From the NCBI GenBank assembly GCA_963808725.1, contig CAWEGO010000001.1, positions 868,001 to 932,000 on the forward strand: a stretch of 64,000 bases of DNA. The letters are read 5' to 3'. Of the stretch, positions 56,421-64,000 are shown in pieces (position 1 is the first letter of the stretch; each line of letters opens with the position of its first letter). The notes beneath the pieces were generated by a model. It saw only the letters and a list, made by a program, of their open reading frames with translations, was not told where the DNA came from and searched no databases. The stretch comes from JAHFUA01 sp963808725 (GTDB lineage Bacteria; Acidobacteriota; Terriglobia; Terriglobales; Acidobacteriaceae). The position numbers were made by a program, and so were the translations under genes.

Positions 56421-56929
56421 TGAATCCAGTCGCCACGCCTTATTTCTTTTACGGGTTGTCGGCGGTAGCGGTGCTGGGCGCGATCGGCGTGATCCTGCGC
56501 CGCAACCCGGTGCACTCCGCCGTCTCGCTGATCTTCACCTTGCTCTCGCTGGCTGGACTTTACCTGATGCTCTACGCGCCGTTCGTCGCCGGTGTGCAGA
56601 TCATCCTGTACGTCGGCGGCATCGTGGTGCTGTTCCTGTTCGTGATCATGCTGATCAACATCGATCGCATGCAGCGCGAGTACCAGTTCAACAAGCAATG
56701 GCTGGCGGGATTGCTGGCCGCGGCCGTGCTGGGTGGGCTGTTCGTCGCCGTGTACGTGAAGGGGCAGGCGATCTTCCCGCAGCACGCGGTGCGCTTCCCC
56801 GAGCGGTTGAACACGCAGCAGGTGGGGAAGATGCTCTACGTGGATTACCTGCTGCCGTTTGAGATCGCGTCACTGCTGCTGCTGGTCGCCATTGTCGGCG
56901 CGGTGGTGATGGCGAAGAAGAGGATTTGA
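56420..56929 (+). CDS. nuoJ: NADH-quinone oxidoreductase subunit J (NuoJ)
   Basis: The 169-aa membrane subunit has five helices, with RRNPVHSAVSLIFTLLSLAG and VQIILYVGGIVVLFLFVIML, the typical third helix. nuoI, usually between nuoH and nuoJ, is missing. The start overlaps the nuoH stop. Confidence 0.92.
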   Translation: MNPVATPYFFYGLSAVAVLGAIGVILRRNPVHSAVSLIFTLLSLAGLYLMLYAPFVAGVQIILYVGGIVVLFLFVIMLINIDRMQREYQFNKQWLAGLLAAAVLGGLFVAVYVKGQAIFPQHAVRFPERLNTQQVGKMLYVDYLLPFEIASLLLLVAIVGAVVMAKKRI

Positions 56930-56931
56930 TT

Positions 56932-56961
56932 CTGAGTACCGAGTACTGAGTACCGAGTACC
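56932..56961. repeat. GAGTACC-type array between nuoJ and nuoK
   Basis: It reads GAGTACCGAGTACTGAGTAC and more, filling the gap from just past the nuoJ stop to the nuoK start. The word is partly self-complementary. Confidence 0.6.
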
Positions 56962-56965
56962 AAGC

Positions 56966-57268
56966 ATGGAGATTACGACCCTACATTACTTAGTCGTCGC
57001 CGCGGCCCTGTTCATCATCGGGACCATCGGGGTGCTGACCCGCCGCAACGTGGTCATCATCCTGATGTCGATCGAGCTGATCCTAAACGCCGTGAACCTG
57101 AACTTGGTGGCGTTTTCGCGGCTCTACGGGCTGCAGGGGCAGGTGTTCTCGATATTCGTGATCACCGACGCGGCGGCAGAGGCGGCTGTGGGTCTCGGCA
57201 TTTTGATCGCCTTCTTCCGCAACAAGGAGACGGTCAACGCGGATGAAATCGATCTGTTGAAGTTCTGA
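56966..57268 (+). CDS. nuoK: NADH-quinone oxidoreductase subunit K (NuoK)
   Basis: The 100-aa subunit has three helices and the proton-path glutamates in IILMSIELILNAVNLNLVAF and DAAAEAAVGLGILIAFFRN, ending NADEIDLLKF. Length and motifs are exactly those of the family. Confidence 0.95.
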   Translation: MEITTLHYLVVAAALFIIGTIGVLTRRNVVIILMSIELILNAVNLNLVAFSRLYGLQGQVFSIFVITDAAAEAAVGLGILIAFFRNKETVNADEIDLLKF

Positions 57269-57270
57269 GC

Positions 57271-57347
57271 GAGCTACTAGCCGCTAGCTACTAGCTTCTA
57301 GCCAAACCAGCATCCGGCTAGGGGCTAGTAGCCAGAAGCTAGAAGCG
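57271..57347. repeat. Inverted AGCTACTAG-type array pair
   Basis: Left: CTACTAGCCGCTAGCTACTA from just after the nuoK stop. Right: GGGGCTAGTAGCCAGAAGCT to just before the nuoL start. The two are near reverse complements with a short spacer. Confidence 0.6.
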
Positions 57348-57353
57348 AAAACC

Positions 57354-59504
<2,151 letters not shown>

Positions 59505-59535
59505 GGGTGTTGGGACGTGGCTAGAAATGGATGGA

Positions 59536-59760
59536 CTTCGGAGGGGCACGGCTTCAGCCGTGCCGCAAAGTCGCCTCATAAATTGTCATCCCGAGCGACG
59601 CGCGACGTGAGCTTGCGAACGGAGCGCGAGTCGAGGGACCTTGGGTTTCGAGGAAAATGACTCTTACTCGGCGCAAGACCCGACCGGCTGGTCCTCAGGG
59701 GCTAAAGCCCAGAAATTGGCGGCCCCGCGGCGGCACGGCTGAAGCCGTGCCCTTCCGAAA
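59536..59760. repeat. Inverted palindromic repeats between nuoL and nuoM
   Basis: Two copies of a GC-rich palindrome lie in opposite orientation: 59537-59566 (core GGCACGGCTTCAGCCGTGCC) and 59729-59759 (core GGCACGGCTGAAGCCGTGCC). Between them is GGGGCTAAAGCCC-like and ATCCCGAGCG-like sequence. No gene is present in this 297-base gap. Confidence 0.65.
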
Positions 59761-59801
59761 CCCATTCATGAGATACCTTCTGGCAACTGAGAACTGAACT
59801 T

Positions 59802-61442
59802 ATGCAGAATCACATTCTCTCGATCATCTTGTTCACGCCGCTGGTGGGCGTCCTCGTCCTGCTGTTCGTGCCCAAGACGGCGAAGGACGCCATCCGCTGG
59901 ATCGCCAACCTGTTCGCGCTGGGCGGCTTCATCGTGTCGTTGCCTCTGGTGCCGTGGTTCTGGGCGGTGAAAAGCCAGCCGGGCTTCAAGTTTATGGAAG
60001 GCGCGCCCAGTAACTGGATTCCCTCCATCGGGGCCGGCTACTACATCGGCATCGACGGAATCAGCTTCCTGCTGATCATGCTGACCACGCTGCTGGGATG
60101 GATCTCGATCATGTCCTCCTGGACGGCGATCCAAGACCGGTTGAAGGAATACTACATCTGGTTTCTGGTGCTGCAGGCGGGCATGCTGGGCGTCTTCATG
60201 TCGCTCGACTTCTTCCTGTTCTACGTTTTCTGGGAAGTCATGCTGGTGCCCATGTACCTGCTGATCGGCATCTGGGGCGGACCGCGCAAGCTTTACGCCG
60301 CCATCAAGTTCTTCCTCTACACGCTGGTCGGCTCGGTGCTGATGCTGCTCGGCATCCTGTACCTCTACTTCCACCACCACACCGTCACCGGCGTGTATAC
60401 CTTCAACATCCTCGATCTCTACAAGACCGCGCCGCAGATCACGGGCACGGCGGCCATCCTGCTCTTCCTGGCATTCTTTGTCGGGTTTGCCATCAAGGTG
60501 CCGATGTTCCCGTTCCACACCTGGCTTCCGGACGCGCACGTGGAAGCGCCCACGGCGGGCTCGGTCATCCTAGCGGGTGTCCTGCTGAAGATGGGAACGT
60601 ATGGCCTGATCCGCTTTTCGCTGCCGTTATTCCCCAGCGTTGCCATGAACCCGAAGGTGCGCTTCTGGCTGATCGTGCTATCGCTGATTGGGATCATTTA
60701 CGGCGCGCTGGTCTCGCTGATGCAGAAGGACATGAAAAAGCTGGTGGCGTACAGCTCGGTCAGCCACCTCGGCTTCTGCACCCTGGGGATTTTTGCGCTG
60801 ACGCCGCTTGGCCTCTCCGGCTCCGTGTTGCAGCAGATCAACCACGGCATCTCGACCGGCGCGCTGTTCTTGATTGTGGGCGTCCTTTACGAGCGCCGCC
60901 ACACCCGCGAGATCGCCGAGTACGGCGGCATCTCCAACGTCATGCCCTGGTACGCCGCGGTCACCCTGATCATGTTCCTTTCGTCGATGGGACTGCCGCT
61001 GCTCAACGGCTTCATCGGAGAATTCACGATTCTCCAGGGCGTCTATCCAGAGGACAAACGCTGGGCGGCGTGGGCGGTGATCGGCATCGTGCTGGGCGCG
61101 GCCTACCTGCTGTGGCTTTACCAGCGCGTATTCTTCGGGCCGGTAACGAATCCCAAGAACGAAAAGCTGCAGGACCTGACGCCGCGCGAGGTCGCCTACT
61201 TCATGCCGCTGCTGATCCTGGCGTTTGTGATCGGGATCTATCCCAAGCCGTTTTTCCAGATCCTGGAGCAGCCCTGTAACCAGATCGTGCGGACCGTGCG
61301 TCCGGATTACCCGCTGACGCCGGCGCCGGTCGAAGCCGTCATGCCTCAGCACGTGGTCCAGGCGCCCGCGGCCCATCCGGCCAAAACCGTGATCGCCGAA
61401 CGCACTGCTGCATCCGCAGTCAGAGTTGAGGAGAAGCGCTAG
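59802..61442 (+). CDS. nuoM: NADH-quinone oxidoreductase subunit M (NuoM)
   Basis: The 546-aa antiporter-like subunit has the conserved FWEVMLVPMYLLIGIWGG with its glutamate, KVPMFPFHTWLPDAHVEAPT with lysine, and MKKLVAYSSVSHLGFCTLG. The C-terminal 45 residues are an Ala/Pro/Val-rich extension (VQAPAAHPAKTVIAERTAA). It overlaps nuoN by one base. Confidence 0.93.
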   Translation: MQNHILSIILFTPLVGVLVLLFVPKTAKDAIRWIANLFALGGFIVSLPLVPWFWAVKSQPGFKFMEGAPSNWIPSIGAGYYIGIDGISFLLIMLTTLLGWISIMSSWTAIQDRLKEYYIWFLVLQAGMLGVFMSLDFFLFYVFWEVMLVPMYLLIGIWGGPRKLYAAIKFFLYTLVGSVLMLLGILYLYFHHHTVTGVYTFNILDLYKTAPQITGTAAILLFLAFFVGFAIKVPMFPFHTWLPDAHVEAPTAGSVILAGVLLKMGTYGLIRFSLPLFPSVAMNPKVRFWLIVLSLIGIIYGALVSLMQKDMKKLVAYSSVSHLGFCTLGIFALTPLGLSGSVLQQINHGISTGALFLIVGVLYERRHTREIAEYGGISNVMPWYAAVTLIMFLSSMGLPLLNGFIGEFTILQGVYPEDKRWAAWAVIGIVLGAAYLLWLYQRVFFGPVTNPKNEKLQDLTPREVAYFMPLLILAFVIGIYPKPFFQILEQPCNQIVRTVRPDYPLTPAPVEAVMPQHVVQAPAAHPAKTVIAERTAASAVRVEEKR

Positions 61443-62992
61443 TGTCCGCCTTCTCCCAGTACTTCACCGGGTTCGACTACACGCTTTCGCTGCCCATGGT
61501 GATGCTCGCACTGTTCGCGCTGGGCGTGCTGCTGATCGACCTGATGCTGCCGGCGGAGTGGAAGCGGCTGAACGCCGTCACCGCCCTGCTGGGCATCCTC
61601 TTCTCGGCTGCCGCGCTCTTCCTCCGGATCCAGCAGCCGTACCGCTTCGCACAAGCTCACGGCATCCCGCTCGACCGCTTCACCCACGGTTTCGGCGGCA
61701 CCATTGCCATGGATCCCTTCGCCATTTATTTCTTCTACCTGTTCCTGGCGGGGGGCGCGATCACCATCCTCATGTCCACGCGCTACCTGGACGTTGAGAA
61801 AGAAAACCACGGCGAGTTCTATGCGCTGATCCTGCTGTCGATGGTCGGCATGATGGGCATGGCTTGCGGCACCGACCTCATCATGCTGTTCATCAGCCTG
61901 GAGCTGATGGCCATCTCCACCTACGTGCTGGTCGGCTTCCTGCGCCGCGACCGCCGCTCCAACGAGGCCTCGCTGAAGTATCTGCTTCTGGGCGCGTTCT
62001 CCTCGGGCATCTTCGCCTACGGGCTCTCGCTGCTTTACGGCCTGACCGGCAGCACGCGCCTGCCGCAGATCGCTGCCATGTTGAATGGAGACATGGCAAC
62101 GCGATCCACCGACCCCATCTTGATCCTGGCGCTGATCACCACCGCCACCGGCCTCTTGTTCAAAGTCGCTGCCGTGCCCTTTCACCAATGGGCGCCGGAC
62201 GCCTACGAAGGCGCGCCGACCTCCATCACCGGGTTCATGTCCGTCGCCGGCAAAGCCGCGGCTTGGGCGCTGCTGCTGCGGATCTTCCTCTACGGCATCA
62301 GTCCGCTGCGGCCGCTCTATCTGCCATTGCTGGTGTTTGTCGCCATCGCTACCATGACCGGCGGCAATCTCGCGGCCCTCACCCAGACCAACCTCAAGCG
62401 CCTGTTCGCCTATTCGTCGATTGCGCACGTCGGCTACATGCTGCTGGGCTTGATCGCCGGCGACCAGCAGAACGCCAGCCCCGACGGCATCAAGGGCATC
62501 CTGATTTACCTGCTGGTCTACACCTTCATGAACCTGGGCGTGTTTGCGGTGATCACGTCGCTGCGCCGCCGCGAGATCATCGGTGACGAGCTCGAAGACA
62601 TCTCCGGGCTCTGGTTCAAGGCGCCCACTGAAGCCGTGCTGATGATGATCTTCCTCCTGTCGCTGGCCGGAATCCCGCCGCTGGCGGGCTTTTACGGGAA
62701 GTACTTCATCTTCCTGTCGCTGATTGAAACCGGACACTACGCGCTGGCGTCGCTGGCCGTGGTCTACGTGGCGGTGGCGCTCTACTACTACATCAAGGTG
62801 GTGAACGCCATGTTCATGCGGCCGGCTGCGGATACGGTGCCGGTCAGGCTCTCGCCGGGGATAAGCTTGGCCCTGTTCGTGACCGCGGTCGCGACCGTGG
62901 GTATTGGCCTGTACCCCGACCCGTTTATTCGCGCCGCTACCTGGTCGCTGAACCTGGCGCAGTATGCGCCGGTCGCGCAGTTGTTGCACTGA
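61442..62992 (+). CDS. nuoN: NADH-quinone oxidoreductase subunit N (NuoN)
   Basis: The 516-aa antiporter-like subunit has the conserved ISLELMAISTYVLVGFLR, FKVAAVPFHQWAPDAYEGAP with lysine and the end of the loop, and NLKRLFAYSSIAHVGYMLLG. The start codon is GTG, overlapping the nuoM stop (TAGTG). It closes the complex I run. Confidence 0.93.
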   Translation: MSAFSQYFTGFDYTLSLPMVMLALFALGVLLIDLMLPAEWKRLNAVTALLGILFSAAALFLRIQQPYRFAQAHGIPLDRFTHGFGGTIAMDPFAIYFFYLFLAGGAITILMSTRYLDVEKENHGEFYALILLSMVGMMGMACGTDLIMLFISLELMAISTYVLVGFLRRDRRSNEASLKYLLLGAFSSGIFAYGLSLLYGLTGSTRLPQIAAMLNGDMATRSTDPILILALITTATGLLFKVAAVPFHQWAPDAYEGAPTSITGFMSVAGKAAAWALLLRIFLYGISPLRPLYLPLLVFVAIATMTGGNLAALTQTNLKRLFAYSSIAHVGYMLLGLIAGDQQNASPDGIKGILIYLLVYTFMNLGVFAVITSLRRREIIGDELEDISGLWFKAPTEAVLMMIFLLSLAGIPPLAGFYGKYFIFLSLIETGHYALASLAVVYVAVALYYYIKVVNAMFMRPAADTVPVRLSPGISLALFVTAVATVGIGLYPDPFIRAATWSLNLAQYAPVAQLLH

Positions 62993-62996
62993 AGTC

Positions 62997-63236
62997 ATGC
63001 CCGGTCCGCCAGACGAGCGCGATTCCGAGAAGCGGAGTTTCCTGGTGTTGGCCGCGCGATACAGCGGCCTCGCGCTGGCCCTGCCGGCTTCCACCCTCGT
63101 TGGCTGGGTGATTGGGACACTGCTCGATAAGTGGCTGCACACCACCTGGCTTTATTTGGTGGGCCTGATCCTCGGCAGCGCCGCCGGTCTGGTCGAGCTG
63201 ATTCGCGCCGCAACCGGCTCGGAATCGAAGAAATGA
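62997..63236 (+). CDS. AtpZ/AtpI-type ATP synthase accessory protein
   Basis: The 79-aa product has two helices with GLALALPASTLVGWVIGTLL and YLVGLILGSAAGLVELIRA, the pattern of the small AtpZ family that precedes ATP synthase genes and is linked to magnesium/calcium handling or F0 assembly. It starts 5 bases after the nuoN stop, so complex I and ATP synthase genes may be on one transcript. Confidence 0.75.
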   Translation: MPGPPDERDSEKRSFLVLAARYSGLALALPASTLVGWVIGTLLDKWLHTTWLYLVGLILGSAAGLVELIRAATGSESKK

Positions 63237-63676
63237 AGGCAATGGCCGAATTACCCGATCAGCCGGTCTCGCGATCTCCCGATGCCTTCTACTCCGGCGC
63301 ATACGACCGCATCATCTGCTTCATGATCGTGCTGGGAATCGTGGCGACCCTGGCCGTGCTGCTGCGATTTGGCACTGCGCTGGCGGCGGGATTCTTGCTG
63401 GGATGCGCCATCGCATTTCTGAATTTCCACTGGCTCAAGCGCGTAATCAGCGCGCTCGCCGACCGCGCCACTGCCACCGGTGAGCGCCAATCGAGCGCGG
63501 GCGTCGTGGCGCGCTTTCTGCTGCGCTACTTTTTGATAGCCCTCAGTGCTTATGCTATATTCAAAATTTCCCGGGACAGCCTGTACGGCCTGCTTGCCGG
63601 CCTGTTTTTGCCGGTGGGCGCGATCCTGATGGAAGCGGGTTATGAGTTGTACGCAGCCTTGCGGCGAGGCGTGTAA
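63233..63676 (+). CDS. ATP synthase I-like protein (AtpI)
   Basis: The 147-aa product has four helices, including LGIVATLAVLLRFGTALAAG and the conserved-looking GCAIAFLNFHWLKRVISAL. It matches the ATP-synthase I family that sits before atpB and helps assemble the c-ring. The start overlaps the previous stop (ATGA); ATG 63242 is an alternative. Confidence 0.7.
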   Translation: MKAMAELPDQPVSRSPDAFYSGAYDRIICFMIVLGIVATLAVLLRFGTALAAGFLLGCAIAFLNFHWLKRVISALADRATATGERQSSAGVVARFLLRYFLIALSAYAIFKISRDSLYGLLAGLFLPVGAILMEAGYELYAALRRGV

Positions 63677-63700
63677 CTGAGTACCAAATACTGCGTACTG
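63677..63700. repeat. GAGTACC-type array before atpB
   Basis: The sequence CTGAGTACCAAATACTGCGT follows the atpI stop directly and belongs to the GTAC word family seen at 8871 and 56932. Confidence 0.45.
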
Positions 63701-63707
63701 GTTTGTT

Positions 63708-64000
63708 ATGGAACAACTTCCTTTTACCGCACTTCTGAACAAGTACTTTGGCAGCCTCGCGCTGGCGCTGCTGCACGCGCTGCGCATCCGGGTAAGACAT
63801 CCGGCTGCGCCCATCCGGGACTCGGTTGCCATGGAGATTCTGGTCGCCATTCTTCTGCTCCTGTTCTTCTTTCTGGTGCGGTCGCGGCTGTCGGTGGAGA
63901 GCCCTGGAGGTCTCCAGCATGTGGCTGAATGGGTTTACAGTTTTGTCAACAAGCAAAGCGAAGAGATTATTGGCCACGACAATAAGCCTTATATTCCCTT
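63708..64000 (+). CDS. atpB: ATP synthase subunit a (AtpB), partial
   Basis: The frame runs off the window end after about 97 codons. It begins MEQLPFTALLNKYFGSLALA and includes a first membrane helix (about 45-62) and a periplasmic-side segment ending HDNKPYIP, which is the conserved entry to the next helix in subunit a. The proton-channel helices lie beyond the window. It is the first F0 gene here. Confidence 0.85.
   Translation, partial: MEQLPFTALLNKYFGSLALALLHALRIRVRHPAAPIRDSVAMEILVAILLLLFFFLVRSRLSVESPGGLQHVAEWVYSFVNKQSEEIIGHDNKPYIP

Noticed and set aside
59536..59760. Insertion-sequence ends
   Set aside because: The palindromes are inverted to each other but no transposase frame lies between them and no target duplication is visible.

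Overview
The window looks like a stretch of chromosome from a GC-rich soil bacterium of the Acidobacteriota, near the Koribacter/Terriglobia group. This is an inference from protein character and layout: futalosine-route menaquinone synthesis, long RND efflux operons with NodT-type outer-membrane proteins, an SBBP/DUF7948-type secreted fragment, many small stress-type membrane proteins, and peculiar short-unit intergenic repeats. No rRNA gene is present to fix the taxon.

Layout. 0-5 kb: mqnE, then a two-gene unit made of a ribosome-hibernation (HPF/RaiA) domain fused to a sigma-like region and a Balon/eRF1-like protein, then a Tat-exported glycosylasparaginase-type hydrolase. 5-12 kb: a vapBC pair, glpX, a glutaryl-CoA dehydrogenase-type gene, pyrF, rlpA and thiD. 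12-24 kb: an accessory, stress-flavoured region with lmo0937-type, Thivi_2564-type and SYLF proteins, several tiny ORFs, a zinc-dependent phospholipase C family protein, a Crp/Fnr regulator, a class A PBP, a lone response regulator, a Gln-rich secreted protein and a MEDS-domain protein. 24-32 kb: TPR, PspC, alpha/beta hydrolase, aroA, an M3 peptidase and small secreted proteins. 32-50 kb: two tripartite RND efflux operons on the minus strand (MFP-RND-RND-OMF and RND-MFP-OMF), separated by tRNA-Lys(UUU) and an SSADH-type aldehyde dehydrogenase. 50-64 kb: PilZ protein, lysS, a higBA pair, then a plus-strand respiratory run nuoA-C-D-H-J-K-L-M-N followed within a few bases by atpZ, atpI and the start of atpB.

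How the genes work together. Menaquinone from the MqnE route would be the electron acceptor for complex I, whose proton-pumping arm is encoded directly upstream of the F0 genes of ATP synthase, so one region holds much of the energy-coupling membrane machinery. nuoB, nuoI and nuoEFG are absent here. The HPF-sigma and Balon-like pair is the best candidate for an undescribed system: it would join ribosome hibernation to a transcription-type module.

Two cross-cutting observations matter for any reader. First, every frameshift whose correction could be worked out (in the Balon-like gene, the M3 peptidase, a small secreted protein, two efflux operons, nuoC and nuoD) is explained by one extra base, never a missing one, which points to sequence or assembly error rather than gene decay. 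Second, many intergenic gaps are filled by arrays of a 7-10 base unit, different in each gap, often as inverted pairs that begin right after a stop codon and end right before the next start. Two such pairs bracket the two toxin-antitoxin modules.
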